Part shown: positions 16,635-26,059 of the stretch, in pieces
How positions within the stretch are numbered: position 1 is the first letter of the stretch
How the letters are laid out: every line of letters starts with the position of its first letter
Notes under the pieces: generated by a model
The model's input: only the letters and a program-made list of their open reading frames with translations
The model's database searches: none
What the model was told of the DNA's origin: nothing
Translations under genes and position numbers: made by a program
Source of the DNA: Faecalispora sporosphaeroides DSM 1294
GTDB taxonomy: Bacteria; Bacillota; Clostridia; Oscillospirales; Acutalibacteraceae
Assembly: GCA_000383295.1 (NCBI GenBank)
Contig: KB911067.1
Location: forward strand, 248,001 to 312,000
Length of the DNA stretch: 64,000 nucleotides
Reading direction: 5' to 3'

Positions 16635-17968
16635 AACAGCTCCTCCACTTCCCCAATCAAATCGCATTCAATAAAATTCGTGATTTTCACACGGGCGAAC
16701 TGCCCGGGGGATGGTTTTTGCTCCTTTGCGAAGAAGAACACCTTGCCGTCAATCTCGGGCGCGTCCTGCTCGCTGCGCCCGAACCAACACTCCGCGTAGC
16801 GGTCATAGCCCTCGGTCAGAACCGTGATGGTTTCCCCGATCTCTTTCTGACACTGCTCCTCCATGATGCGCATCTGCTGCTCCATCAGAAGGTCGCGGCG
16901 GTGCAGCTTGACCTCTTCATCGATCTGGTTCGGCATTTTTGCCGCGGCGGTGCCTTCCTCCCGCGAATAGGCGAAGCAGCCCATGCGGTGGAACCGGATC
17001 TCCTTGACGAACTCGGAAAGCTCCGTGAAATCCTCCTCCGTTTCGCCGGGGAAGCCGGTGATCAGCGTGGTGCGCAGCGTAATGCCCGGCACCCTCCCGC
17101 GGATTTTGTGAAGCAGCGCCGTAATGGACTGCCGGTCGCCGCCGCGGTACATGGATTTGAGCATGCGGCCCGACACGTGCTGAAGCGGCAGGTCGATATA
17201 CTTTACAACCTTTTTCTGCCGGGCCATTGTGTCCAGCAGCTCATCGGTAATATAATCCGGATAACAGTATAGCAGACGAATCCAGCGTAACCCGTCGATT
17301 TCGCAGAGCTGGTCGAGCAGCGCCGGCAGCATCAGGCGGCCGTAAAGGTCTTCGCCATAACGGCTGGTATCCTGCGCAATCAGGATCAGCTCCTTCGTAC
17401 CGTCCGCCGCAAGGCCTTTGGCCTCCTCCACAATGCTTTCCATCGGGCGGCTGCGGTAGCGCCCGCGGATCATGGGAATGGCACAGTAGGCGCAGCGGCT
17501 GTCGCAGCCCTCCGCCACCTTGATGTACGAATAATAGCTGGGGGTGGAGTGAACGCGCTCGCCGTACAGCGGCAGGCGGTTCTTCGGCGGAAAGGACTCG
17601 GGGTTCTGCCCCCCGAGCGTTTGGCGGATAATGTCGGCAATCTCCGTATTGGCGCCGATGCCGATCACCGCGTCCGCCTCGGGCAGCTCCTTGCGGATCT
17701 CCTCACGGTAACGCTCCGCCATACAGCCCGTGACCACAATGGCGCGAATCTGCCCCTCCTGCTTGAGCTTGGCCAGCTCGAGGATTTCGTCGATCGACTC
17801 CTGCTTTGCGTCGTCGATAAACCCGCAGGTATTTACGATCGCGACATCGGCCAGCGCCGCGTCGTTCACCAGACAGAAGCCCTCGTTTTTCAGGGTCGCC
17901 ATCATCATTTCTCCGTCTACCCGGTTTTTTGCGCAGCCCAAGCTGACCATTCCCACTGTTATTGCCAT
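16631..17968 (-). CDS. rimO: Ribosomal protein S12 methylthiotransferase
   Basis: A 445-residue radical-SAM enzyme that adds a methylthio group to an aspartate of ribosomal protein S12. Three N-terminal cysteines (C12, C48, C82) bind the auxiliary Fe-S cluster. The radical-SAM CxxxCxxC is CDSRCAYCAIP near residue 152, and the MIRGRYRSRP stretch that follows is family-typical. A TRAM domain closes the C-terminus (about residues 375-440). RimO is favoured over MiaB by the VSLGCAKNRVD start and the gene context. It overlaps recX by 10 bases. Confidence 0.95.
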   Translation of the reverse strand: MAITVGMVSLGCAKNRVDGEMMMATLKNEGFCLVNDAALADVAIVNTCGFIDDAKQESIDEILELAKLKQEGQIRAIVVTGCMAERYREEIRKELPEADAVIGIGANTEIADIIRQTLGGQNPESFPPKNRLPLYGERVHSTPSYYSYIKVAEGCDSRCAYCAIPMIRGRYRSRPMESIVEEAKGLAADGTKELILIAQDTSRYGEDLYGRLMLPALLDQLCEIDGLRWIRLLYCYPDYITDELLDTMARQKKVVKYIDLPLQHVSGRMLKSMYRGGDRQSITALLHKIRGRVPGITLRTTLITGFPGETEEDFTELSEFVKEIRFHRMGCFAYSREEGTAAAKMPNQIDEEVKLHRRDLLMEQQMRIMEEQCQKEIGETITVLTEGYDRYAECWFGRSEQDAPEIDGKVFFFAKEQKPSPGQFARVKITNFIECDLIGEVEELL

Positions 17969-18594
17969 ATTTGCTCCTCATCCAATTCTATGGTTTCATC
18001 CAGACAGCGCAGCGCCTGCCGAATCTCCGGCAGGCGGTACCCCATCCTTTGCAGGGCGTTCACCGCTCTGCGCCGCTGTTTTTCATCCCTTGCGGCAAGG
18101 GGGTATTTCTTTTGCAGCAGCTGCCGGATTTTCTCCTCCGGCGGCGGGGCCAGCTCACCGACGATCTCCTCTGCCAGGGCAGGGTCTACCCCTTTACGGC
18201 ACAGCTCCAGCCGCGCGCGGGACGACGAAAAGCCCTTTCGCCCCAACAGCTCCCCGGCCAGCTGCCGCCCGCAGGCGGCGTCATCGAGAAGCCCGAGCTC
18301 CTCCATGCGGTCGGCGGCCGATTTTGCCGCTTCGGGCGGGAAATCGCGGCGCAGCTTTTCTTCCAGCTCTCTTTTAAAATGTGCCCTGTGCTCCAGCAGA
18401 TACAGCGCCTTTTCTCTGGCGCGCACCTCATTGGACTGCTGACAAAGGCGGTACAGCTCCTCGTCGGAAAGCGCCGCCCCCACACGCACCCCCTCCCGGT
18501 AAAGAACACCGGAATCCAGCTCCATGGCCGGTTCTCCGTCCAGCACCAGCAGGGAAAGGCCCTTTCGATGGGGCCGGATCGCCGTGATCAGCAT
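17959..18594 (-). CDS. recX: RecX-family regulator of RecA
   Basis: A 211-residue RecX-domain protein, which in other bacteria binds RecA filaments and limits their activity. The family pattern of tandem three-helix repeats is visible: ALYLLEHRAHFKRELEEKL, then LGLLDDAACGRQLAGELLGRKGFSSSRARLEL. The ATG at 18594 shares its first base with the recA stop (TGATG), so it is coupled to recA. An N-terminal strand region of about 60 residues precedes the repeats, as in Gram-positive members. Confidence 0.9.
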   Translation of the reverse strand: MLITAIRPHRKGLSLLVLDGEPAMELDSGVLYREGVRVGAALSDEELYRLCQQSNEVRAREKALYLLEHRAHFKRELEEKLRRDFPPEAAKSAADRMEELGLLDDAACGRQLAGELLGRKGFSSSRARLELCRKGVDPALAEEIVGELAPPPEEKIRQLLQKKYPLAARDEKQRRRAVNALQRMGYRLPEIRQALRCLDETIELDEEQIWQ

Positions 18595-19742
18595 CAGTCA
18601 TCCACCAGAATATCGATATTCGCCTTGGAGGATGCTCTGCCGGAAGCCGCGGGCTTTGCCGGCGGAGCCGCAGGCTCGGCCACAACCGGCTTGGCCGCCT
18701 CGGACGGCGCGGAGGGAGCCGCCGCCTTTTTGGGCGAGCCGGACGCCTTCGAGGGCAGGCGGTCGGCGTTTTCGCGCAGCTTCTGCTCGATCTCCGCCAT
18801 GAGCTCGGGATTGCTCTTCAGGAACTCCTTGGAATTGTCGCGGCCCTGGCCCAGGCGGGTTTCACCGTAAGAGAACCATGCACCGCTCTTCTGCACAATG
18901 TCGAGCTTGGCGGCAAGATCGAGAATCTCGCCCTCGCGGGAAATGCCCTGGCCGTACATCACGTCAAATTCCGCCTCGCGGAACGGAGGCGCGATTTTAT
19001 TTTTGACCACCTTGGCGCGCGTGCGCGAGCCGATCTGCTCGGTGCCGTTCTTCAGCGTTTCGGTCTTGCGGATATCGATTCGCACGGAAGCGTAAAACTT
19101 GAGAGCGCGGCCGCCGGGCGTTACCTCCGGGCTGCCGTAGATGACGCCGACCTTTTCACGCAGCTGGTTGATAAAAATGGCGACGCAGTTCGATTTGGAA
19201 ATCGCGCCCGCCAGCTTGCGCAGCGCCTGCGACATCAGCCGGGCCTGCAGGCCGACGTGGGAGTCGCCCATGTCGCCCTCGATTTCCGCACGGGGAACAA
19301 GCGCCGCGACCGAGTCCACAACAATCACGTCAATCGCGCCGGAGCGCACGAGCGCCTCGGTAATTTCGAGCGCCTGCTCTCCGGTATCGGGCTGAGAAAC
19401 GAGGAGCGCGTCCACATCCACGCCGAGCGCGCGGGCGTACACCGGGTCGAGCGCATGCTCCACGTCGATAAACGCGGCATAGCCGCCGTTTTTCTGCCCC
19501 TGCGCAATGCAGTGCAGCGCCAGCGTCGTTTTACCGGAGGATTCCGGCCCGTACACCTCTACAATACGCCCTCTGGGCAGGCCGCCGATTCCCAGCGCCA
19601 TATCCAGAGAAAAAGAACCGGTGGAGATCGCTTCCACCTGCATTGCCTGATTCTGCCCCAGGCGCATCACGGCACCCTTGCCGAACTGCTTTTCAATTTG
19701 CGCCAGCGCCGTATCCAGCGCCTTGCTTTTGTCCACTGCCAT
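18594..19742 (-). CDS. recA: RecA recombinase
   Basis: A 382-residue ATP-dependent strand-exchange protein central to homologous recombination and the SOS response. Walker A is GPESSGKTT near residue 65, and the core includes [16 protein letters not shown] and NQLREKVGV. The C-terminal tail is unusually long and rich in Ala, Pro, Ser and Lys (about residues 330-375) and ends in acidic ILVDD. The ATG at 19742 is chosen for its GGAGGAG site and because the family begins at MAVDKSKAL. An SOS box and a near-consensus promoter lie upstream. Confidence 0.98.
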   Translation of the reverse strand: MAVDKSKALDTALAQIEKQFGKGAVMRLGQNQAMQVEAISTGSFSLDMALGIGGLPRGRIVEVYGPESSGKTTLALHCIAQGQKNGGYAAFIDVEHALDPVYARALGVDVDALLVSQPDTGEQALEITEALVRSGAIDVIVVDSVAALVPRAEIEGDMGDSHVGLQARLMSQALRKLAGAISKSNCVAIFINQLREKVGVIYGSPEVTPGGRALKFYASVRIDIRKTETLKNGTEQIGSRTRAKVVKNKIAPPFREAEFDVMYGQGISREGEILDLAAKLDIVQKSGAWFSYGETRLGQGRDNSKEFLKSNPELMAEIEQKLRENADRLPSKASGSPKKAAAPSAPSEAAKPVVAEPAAPPAKPAASGRASSKANIDILVDD

Positions 19743-19921
19743 GGAAAAACTCCTCCGCTCCAAAATTGTAATTACCGACCCGCTGGAAAACGCGCCGCCG
19801 CCCATCCGTTAAACAGGGCCGCCGAGCAGGCGCGAGCCCGCAGCAACTCACTCCCCCGCCTTGCACACCGTGCTCCGCGCGGGCGGCACACGCCGTCCGC
19901 CGCCGGGAAAAACCTGATTTT

Positions 19922-19950
19922 ATTATACTGTATTCCAAACTCAAAATCAA
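19922..19950 (-). promoter_or_regulatory. Sigma-A promoter of recA
   Basis: Minus strand TTGATT (19950-19945), 17-base spacer, TATAAT (19927-19922), about 180 bases upstream of the recA ATG. Confidence 0.8.
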
Positions 19951-19968
19951 TGGATTCGGCGAAAAAAT

Positions 19969-19982
19969 CGAACGAATGTTTT
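19969..19982 (-). promoter_or_regulatory. LexA/DinR-type SOS box upstream of recA
   Basis: CGAACGAATGTTTT (as read on the plus strand) matches the Gram-positive SOS box CGAACRNRYGTTYC at 13 of 14 positions. It sits about 20 bases upstream of the recA -35, a usual place for recA control in Firmicutes. Confidence 0.75.
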
Positions 19983-20015
19983 ATATCTCTGCCGCCAAAT
20001 CCCCCCTGCAAGAGC

Positions 20016-20870
20016 TTACTCGCGGCGGTACACGCCAGAAACCACGCGGTCGAAGCCGTTAAAATCCGGACGGATTTGAATCCGCGAAAGGCCCGCGCCG
20101 CGAAACAGCGCGGAGACCTTCTCCGCCTGCGTTTCCCCAATCTCAACCGCAACGATTCCGCCGGACTTCAAACGCGGCAGCCAGATTTGTGCAATCGCCC
20201 GGTAAAAATCGAGGCCGTCGCTGCCGCCGTCGAGCGCGGTGGCCGGCTCTGCCTGCACCTCTTTTTGCAGCAGCGGAAGCTCCGACGCCTCAATATAAGG
20301 TGGGTTCGAGATCACTGCGTTGAGGTTCCAAAGCTCCGGCGCGGCATCTTCCCGTGTGATATCGGCCTGTACCGCGAGAACCCGACCGTCACCATAGCGA
20401 TCCAGATTTTTCTGCAAATAAGAGAACGCCTGCCCGTACCATTCCACGCAGGCCACCCGGGCGTCGCCGCGCAGGCGGGAAAGCCCCAGCCCCACGGCGC
20501 CCGTGCCGGCGCACAAATCCGCCACCAGCGGCGCGGGGTGCCCGCCGAGCAGCTCCGCAGCCGTGTAGACCAGCAGCTCCGTTTCCTCGCGCGGAATCAG
20601 CACTCCCTCCCCCACGGCAAGGCGCATTCCGAAAAACTCCCATTCCCCCAGAATATACTGCAGGGGGCGGCGGGAGCGCCGTTCTTCAATGGTGCGAAAA
20701 AATTCCTTCGCCTGCATGGGCGGAGCCTCTTCCTCCCCCCGCAGCAAAAGGCCCTGGCGATCCATGCCGAAGGCCCGCCGGAACAGGCAGATGGTATCAA
20801 AAGCGGGGCTCTCCACGCCCGCGCGCCGCAGCAGGCTTCTGCCCTGCTGATAGGCCTGCTGAAAGGTCAT
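20016..20870 (-). CDS. prmC: Release-factor glutamine methyltransferase
   Basis: A 284-residue SAM-dependent enzyme that methylates the GGQ glutamine of peptide release factors. The SAM-binding motif is VADLCAGTGAVGLGLS near residue 115 and the catalytic NPPY is VISNPPYIEAS near residue 185. The N-terminal helical domain with RRPLQYILGEWEFFG is typical. Its ATG at 20870 overlaps the stop of the DUF1385 gene (ATGA). The usual partner prfA is not seen next to it; recA follows instead. Confidence 0.94.
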   Translation of the reverse strand: MTFQQAYQQGRSLLRRAGVESPAFDTICLFRRAFGMDRQGLLLRGEEEAPPMQAKEFFRTIEERRSRRPLQYILGEWEFFGMRLAVGEGVLIPREETELLVYTAAELLGGHPAPLVADLCAGTGAVGLGLSRLRGDARVACVEWYGQAFSYLQKNLDRYGDGRVLAVQADITREDAAPELWNLNAVISNPPYIEASELPLLQKEVQAEPATALDGGSDGLDFYRAIAQIWLPRLKSGGIVAVEIGETQAEKVSALFRGAGLSRIQIRPDFNGFDRVVSGVYRRE

Positions 20871-21820
20871 CTTACAATTCGGTCCTCTCCGTTTTCCGGA
20901 ATGACTTCTTTCATGGCGCTGATCGCCACCTCGATCATGGAATCCTCCGGTTCTTTGGTCGTCAGGCGCTGCATCCACATGCCCGGCGCGGAAATAATGC
21001 GGGTAAACAGATTGTCGTATTTGCCGCAGATGCGGATCAGCTCGTAGCCGATCCCCATGAGAAGCGGCACGCACAAAAGCTTTGCCACCGTGCGCACAAA
21101 GGGATTGGTAAACGGAATAAAGTACCCGGCGACGATGCCGAGCAGCAGCATGATCACCATAAAGCTGGTGCCGCAGCGCGGATGAAAGCGCTGATGCCTG
21201 CGGACATTCTCCACCGTCAGCTCCTCTTCGTTCTCGTAGCAAAAAATGGTTTTATGTTCGGCCCCGTGGTATTGAAACACGCGTTTAATATCCGGCAGGC
21301 TGGCGCAGAACGCAATGTAGGCGATGAAGATCGCGATTTTCAAAAAGCCCTCGAACACGGTGCGCCACTCGGCAAAGCCGGGGCCCCACAGGTAGGTTTG
21401 TCCCATGTTGAACAGCCACGTGGGCAGCCAGAAGAACAGCCCCACGGCGAGCAGCACACCGAGAACGGCGCTGATCGTCATGATCGCGTTCATCAGCTTG
21501 TCTCCAAACACGCGCTGCATCCACTGGTCGAATTTAGAGGGCTGCTCGTCGTCCTCCAGCCCCGATTTTTCCGCCGAAATGCTCAGCGCCCTGTACCCCA
21601 CGGAAAGCGCGTCGATAAACCCGGCCACGCCGCGCAGAATCGGCAGGCGCAGCAGGCTGTAACGATTGCGCAGGCGGTTGACGGCAATCTCCTGGGTGGA
21701 AACGGTGTTGTCGGGCATGCGCACGGCCAGCGCGGTCTTGTGCGGGCCCTGCATCATCACGCCCTCCATCACGGCCTGCCCGCCGATGCTTGTGATCATT
21801 TTTGTTTTTTCTCTAGCCAT
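20867..21820 (-). CDS. DUF1385 (YqhQ-like) membrane protein
   Basis: A 317-residue membrane protein of the DUF1385 family, whose function is not established. The conserved N-terminal GGQAVMEGVMMQGP near residue 15, the central YHGAEHKTIFCYE and EELTVENVRRHQRFHPRCGTSF near residues 195-225, and about four membrane segments are all present. The His/Cys-rich central motif suggests metal binding, but that is inference. It overlaps the kinase gene by 8 bases and prmC by 4, and DUF1385-prmC neighbours are common in Firmicutes. Confidence 0.9.
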   Translation of the reverse strand: MAREKTKMITSIGGQAVMEGVMMQGPHKTALAVRMPDNTVSTQEIAVNRLRNRYSLLRLPILRGVAGFIDALSVGYRALSISAEKSGLEDDEQPSKFDQWMQRVFGDKLMNAIMTISAVLGVLLAVGLFFWLPTWLFNMGQTYLWGPGFAEWRTVFEGFLKIAIFIAYIAFCASLPDIKRVFQYHGAEHKTIFCYENEEELTVENVRRHQRFHPRCGTSFMVIMLLLGIVAGYFIPFTNPFVRTVAKLLCVPLLMGIGYELIRICGKYDNLFTRIISAPGMWMQRLTTKEPEDSMIEVAISAMKEVIPENGEDRIVR

Positions 21821-23282
21821 TTTGTTCGGAATTCCTTTCTTCCGTCGCAGGCGCCGGCTTTGCCTCCGGCGCGGACTGCCTGAGCGTTGGTATCGTGATG
21901 GTCACGACGGTTCCGACTCCCTCCTGGCTTTCCAGCTCCAGGCGGCCGTCATGCAGGCGCATGATCTCGTCCGCCAGGGCCAGCCCGATTCCGGAGCCCC
22001 GCACCGTCTGGTTTGCTTTGTAGAACTTCTTTTTCACGTTGGGAAGGTCCTTTGCGGAGATGCCGCAGCCCGTATCGCTGATCACCACCCGGATTTTTCC
22101 GTTTGCTTCTTCCGCGGTAACGGTAACGGTATCCCCTTCTTTGGTATATTTCAGGGCGTTGTCGATGATATTGACAAATACCTGCCGCAGGCGGTTGATG
22201 TCGCCCAGCACCGGGGGCAGCAGGGGCGGCTCCTCATACACCAGGAATTTGCCCTCCGCCTTCGCACGGTCGGTAAACAGATATACCGCCTCGCCAAGCT
22301 CCGCGAGAATATCGATTTTATCCATCATCAGCGTCATGCGGCCGTTCTGCATGCGGGAGAAATCCAAAAGCTCCTCCACAATGCCCGAAAGCCGCTCCGA
22401 TTCGCGGATAATGACGCCCATGCCGCGCTCATACGTTTCGCGCTCGGCCTCGTCCATGCCCTGCAGCGTTTCCGCCCAGCCCTTAATCGCCGTGAGCGGC
22501 GTGCGCAGCTCGTGCGACACCGAAGAGATAAAGTCGTTCTTCATTTTTTCCGCCGTGCCGAGCTCCACGGCCATTTTGTTAATGGTCTCGCACAGTTCGC
22601 CGATCTCGTCGTTCTGGCGGTTCTGAATGCGCGCGTCGAAGTCGCCCTGGGCAATCCGCTTGGCGGTGGCGCTGATCAGCTTGATCGGGTCGACGATCGA
22701 CTTGATAAAGTACGTGCTGGAAAACACCACGAACAGAATGACGAGAAAGCCCATGATCAGAAGCCCGCCCAGGATGGTGAGAATCTGCCGGTCGGCTTCT
22801 TCCAGCGAGACGATATAGCGGATGCTGCCAAGGGGCAAACCGGCCTGACTGCGGATCTGGCGCGTGACGGCCATCACCTTTTCCCCGGAGGAAAGGCGGC
22901 CCTGCCAGGTGCCGTAGCCGTCCTTGCTTGCCTGCGCCAGCTGAACGTCCGGCATTATCTGGTCCTGGTCGGGCGGGAAGCCCGTGGAAGTGACGAGAAT
23001 CCGGCCCGAAGTGCTCAGCACCATCATCTCCATCATCTGCTTGCTGGGCGAGTTTTCCACATAAGCGCGCGCCGCGCCGGAAAACTCCGCCGCCGTTTTA
23101 CTGTCATACCCGGCAAACACGTTGGTCAATTCGCTCGAGCGCCCGTTGATGGTCTGCTGAATGCCGTTGTACACATAGCTCTGCACGACCAGCGAAAGGC
23201 AGAGAATCAGAGCGGCAAGAACAAGCAGGATAATGCCAAGGCTGTTCAGAATCCAGCGCCGGGTAATGCCCCATATCTTCAT
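21813..23282 (-). CDS. Membrane sensor histidine kinase
   Basis: A 489-residue two-component kinase with a membrane segment at about residues 13-35, an extracellular sensor domain to about 170, a second membrane segment, HAMP, HisKA (FISSVSHELRTPLTAIKGW near residue 255) and HATPase (NIIDNALKYTKEGD, DTGCGISAKD, GSGIGLALA). The start ATG 23282 has GGAGGG upstream. It lies 190 bases downstream of its likely partner regulator. The signal is unknown. Confidence 0.93.
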   Translation of the reverse strand: MKIWGITRRWILNSLGIILLVLAALILCLSLVVQSYVYNGIQQTINGRSSELTNVFAGYDSKTAAEFSGAARAYVENSPSKQMMEMMVLSTSGRILVTSTGFPPDQDQIMPDVQLAQASKDGYGTWQGRLSSGEKVMAVTRQIRSQAGLPLGSIRYIVSLEEADRQILTILGGLLIMGFLVILFVVFSSTYFIKSIVDPIKLISATAKRIAQGDFDARIQNRQNDEIGELCETINKMAVELGTAEKMKNDFISSVSHELRTPLTAIKGWAETLQGMDEAERETYERGMGVIIRESERLSGIVEELLDFSRMQNGRMTLMMDKIDILAELGEAVYLFTDRAKAEGKFLVYEEPPLLPPVLGDINRLRQVFVNIIDNALKYTKEGDTVTVTAEEANGKIRVVISDTGCGISAKDLPNVKKKFYKANQTVRGSGIGLALADEIMRLHDGRLELESQEGVGTVVTITIPTLRQSAPEAKPAPATEERNSEQNG

Positions 23283-23472
23283 TTCTCCGCCCTCCTTTCG
23301 CGCCGTTTTGTGTCGTCACAAAATCCATTTGAAATTGCGGCAGGCATCTTCCCGCCCCCGCGGCGGAGGAGGTGCGCTGTGCCGATCAATACGGTTTGAA
23401 ACCAATTTGAGTGACAGGCAGTTCAAAACCTGTTGTTGTATTCGTTGAGCCTGCCGGCTGCAAAACCGGCTT

Positions 23473-24177
23473 CTACGCTTCCCATTTATAGCCCAGCCCC
23501 CAAACGGTTACGATGTGCTTGGGGTTGGACGGTTCATCCTCTATTTTCATCCGCAGACGCCGAATGTTCACGTCCACGATCTTTTCTTCCCCATAATAGG
23601 CATCCCCCCACACGTGCTTGAGGATGTCGGAACGATCGAGCGCCTTGCCCGGATTTGAAAAGAAATACTCCATGATCTGGAATTCCACCTGCGTCAGCTC
23701 GATGGGGACATTTTCCTTCATCAGCGCGCGGTTTCGCAGGTTCAGCGAGAAGATGCCGGAACGGATTTCTTCGCGGAAGTTGTTGCCGGTGCGCATTTCC
23801 GCCAGCGCCACCCGGCGGTACACCGCATCTACGCGGGCCACCAGCTCGCTGGGGGAAAACGGCTTTGTCACGTAGTCGTCCGCACCCATCATCAGGCCGC
23901 TCACCTTATCCATCTCCTGCGTTTTGGCGGTGAGCAGAATGATGCCGATGGAGCCGCTCTTCTGACGCAGCTCGCGGCAAACCGCGAGGCCGTCGTGCTG
24001 CCCGGGCATCATAATATCGAGAATGGCGACGTCGAACATGCCGTTTTCGCGCTCGTACAGCTCCAGCGCCTGATCCCCGTTTTCCGCCTCAACCACCTCG
24101 TAGCCCGCGCGTTTGAGATTGATCACAACAAACTCGCGGATGGTCTGTTCATCCTCCGCGACCAGTATTCTCTTCAT
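23473..24177 (-). CDS. OmpR/PhoB-family response regulator
   Basis: A 234-residue regulator with a receiver domain (LVAEDEQ, phospho-acceptor in VAILDIMMPG near residue 53, LLTAKT, KPFSPSELVARV) and a C-terminal winged helix (LTQVEFQIMEYFFSNPGKALDRSDILKHVWG, then VDVNIRRLRMKIE). It lies between an FG-GAP lipoprotein and the kinase on the same strand, suggesting one signalling unit. GGAGGAACC precedes the ATG. Confidence 0.93.
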   Translation of the reverse strand: MKRILVAEDEQTIREFVVINLKRAGYEVVEAENGDQALELYERENGMFDVAILDIMMPGQHDGLAVCRELRQKSGSIGIILLTAKTQEMDKVSGLMMGADDYVTKPFSPSELVARVDAVYRRVALAEMRTGNNFREEIRSGIFSLNLRNRALMKENVPIELTQVEFQIMEYFFSNPGKALDRSDILKHVWGDAYYGEEKIVDVNIRRLRMKIEDEPSNPKHIVTVWGLGYKWEA

Positions 24178-24202
24178 TCGTCAGGTTCCTCCTCTGCCAA
24201 TT

Positions 24203-25576
24203 TTATTCCTGCGGCGCGATCAGCCGGAAGCTGTTCGTAATGTCGTTGATGTTCAGGGCCATCGGGTCGTCCGGCTGAAGGATGGAGGCCGCATAAACGA
24301 CGCCGTTTCTTTCCTTCAGCTTATAAAAGCCCTTCGTGACCGCCCCGGCGTTCCATTCCTGTTCGGTGAACTCCTGCAGCTTGAGCAGGCCCGTACTCAC
24401 CGCGCCCGCGGCGGCATTGTTCACCGTGCCGGCCGCGGCCCCGGCAGCCGGCAGCCATTTGTAAAAGGTCAGGGAGCGCGCCTCACGGTCCACCTTTACG
24501 GTAACCTTGACCTTGCCGCGCCACATCTCGGGAATCATAAACCAATAGCCGCTCTTCTGGTTGATGACCATACTCATCACCGGCTGCAGAATATTGTTCA
24601 CGCTGTCGTACCGGTACCAGTTCGTCATGGCGCAAGCTTCATCCGGCAGGGGCGACGAATACCCCGGCAGCGGGTTGACAATGGGGATTTCGATCAGCGT
24701 GTCGCCGTTGATGTCGCGCGAGGTCACGCTCGTACTGCGCTGCGTGTAGTTGGCCGTCTGCGTGCCCGAATCCAAAAAGGGAGATTGCAGCAGCTTTTTC
24801 TTGGAGTCCCAGAACAGCACCTCCGTCACGTAATTGCCGCCGGCCTTTACCCCGTCGAGCACAATGCCGTACTGCGAGGAATTGATCATTCCCGCCGTGA
24901 CCGCCGCGTATTTCGTCACGCCGATATCCAGATGCGCCGAGCCGATGGTCTCCACCATATTATCCGTCACGCGCAGCAGGCGCGCGATGGCCGGCTGCTC
25001 CGCCGTGGAAACGGAGGCCGTAAAGATTTCGTCGTAGGTATCCCCGTCGAAATCGCGCACTTCTATTTCATTATAAGGCTGGTTATAAGAAAGCTCCGTC
25101 ATTTTGCCGTCGTGGTAAGAATAGATGCTGACCGACGAGGTCTGGTTCAAAACATTGCCCCAGCCGACGATTACGTCGTCCACACCGTCGCGGTTCACAT
25201 CGCCAAAGCACACCTTATCCACCTGAGTGGCGGGGTTATTGAAGGAGCCGACCTCCGCCCAGATTTCGGACCCGCCGCGGATAAAGGAAATGGTCAGACC
25301 GCCCTTCTGGTCGGGATTCTGGTACAGCGCTATGGCGTCCTCCGCCCCGTCGCCGGTTAAATCCCACATTAAAATGGCCGAGCGGTAGTCCCCTCGGCTG
25401 GGGTAGCTCAGATTCAGCTGATCGTTCGTTTTTTTCTCCAGCACCTTGTGAATCTGCTCCTTGTTGCCGGTCGCGCGCGGCGGACGCATCAGGGTCTGAG
25501 GATCCAGGCTGACCGAAGAGCAGCCGGAGCACAGTACAGCCAGAGCCAGCACGGCAGCGATCACCTGTTTCCTCAT
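24203..25576 (-). CDS. Lipoprotein with FG-GAP/VCBS-type repeats
   Basis: A 457-residue predicted surface lipoprotein of unknown role. The signal peptide ends in a lipobox, VLCSGCS, with the lipidated cysteine at about residue 19. Asp-rich calcium-loop-like repeats recur: WDLTGDGAEDAI near residue 72, GDVNRDGVDDVIV near 130, RDFDGDTYDEIF near 172 and RDINGDTLIEIP near 290. These resemble beta-propeller repeats. It is the first gene upstream of the regulator-kinase pair on the same strand, 26 bases from the regulator. It may therefore act in sensing at the cell surface; this is inference. Confidence 0.85.
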   Translation of the reverse strand: MRKQVIAAVLALAVLCSGCSSVSLDPQTLMRPPRATGNKEQIHKVLEKKTNDQLNLSYPSRGDYRSAILMWDLTGDGAEDAIALYQNPDQKGGLTISFIRGGSEIWAEVGSFNNPATQVDKVCFGDVNRDGVDDVIVGWGNVLNQTSSVSIYSYHDGKMTELSYNQPYNEIEVRDFDGDTYDEIFTASVSTAEQPAIARLLRVTDNMVETIGSAHLDIGVTKYAAVTAGMINSSQYGIVLDGVKAGGNYVTEVLFWDSKKKLLQSPFLDSGTQTANYTQRSTSVTSRDINGDTLIEIPIVNPLPGYSSPLPDEACAMTNWYRYDSVNNILQPVMSMVINQKSGYWFMIPEMWRGKVKVTVKVDREARSLTFYKWLPAAGAAAGTVNNAAAGAVSTGLLKLQEFTEQEWNAGAVTKGFYKLKERNGVVYAASILQPDDPMALNINDITNSFRLIAPQE

Positions 25577-25983
25577 TTCTTTTCACGTCCTTTCCCTTTC
25601 GCACAGGTTCGGTCTGCGCCTTTATTTATCATTATCAATAGAAATCTATTGTTTGAATCATTCTCTAAGCGAAAAAGCTTTCCAGCGGGTGCCCCCGCGT
25701 GGGGGGTGCCCCTTCGTGACGGGGTGGAATTTCTATTTCTCATTTTAGGTGTGAGGGCAAAAATGTTGTTTTTTCCTTTGCGGCTATCCCGCGGGGCGCC
25801 CGCTAGCGCGGGCCTGCCCCTTGTGCCGTGGCGGGAGCGTCTGCGCCCGGAAAAGACGGTACCTGTATTTACAAAATTATAGATTATTATAGCATGATGC
25901 CAAAGAAAAAAACAGTCCCCTTTCTCATATTGGCTGCGCAAAACGGGCGATGGAAAAAGTTTTTGATCGAATTCAATTTGCAA
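25577..25983. other. Gene-free stretch with a copy of a dispersed repeat
   Basis: No credible gene. It holds GC-rich inverted repeats (GGGTGCCCCC and GGGGGGTGCCCC near 25690-25725) and, at about 25765-25825, a segment that resembles one at about 15140-15220. The shared core on the plus strand is CTTTGCGGCTAT-CCGCGGGG followed by GGGC-TGCCCCT-GTGCC. Confidence 0.5.
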
Positions 25984-26012
25984 TTGACTTTTTCCCCGGT
26001 TTTGCATATAAT
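25984..26012 (+). promoter_or_regulatory. Sigma-A promoter of arsR-cadA
   Basis: TTGACT (25984-25989), 17-base spacer, TATAAT (26007-26012): nearly consensus. The start point would fall inside the palindromic operator that follows. Confidence 0.88.
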
Positions 26013-26014
26013 AC

Positions 26015-26044
26015 ATATGAACAGTTATTCATATGTTCATATGA
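26015..26044 (+). promoter_or_regulatory. ArsR/SmtB-type metal-responsive operator
   Basis: TATGAA (26016) and TTCATA (26028) form a perfect inverted repeat, and a second overlapping half-site TGTTCATATGA follows (26034-26044). Such ATGAACA/TGTTCAT palindromes are the usual targets of zinc/cadmium-sensing ArsR repressors. Its place just downstream of the -10 fits repression. Confidence 0.75.
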
Positions 26045-26059
26045 TCAAAGGAGAATTAG

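Noticed and set aside
19257-21047. A 596-codon plus-strand frame antisense to recA, prmC and DUF1385
   Set aside because: It crosses several real genes and the recA promoter, with composition typical of a GC-rich mirror frame.
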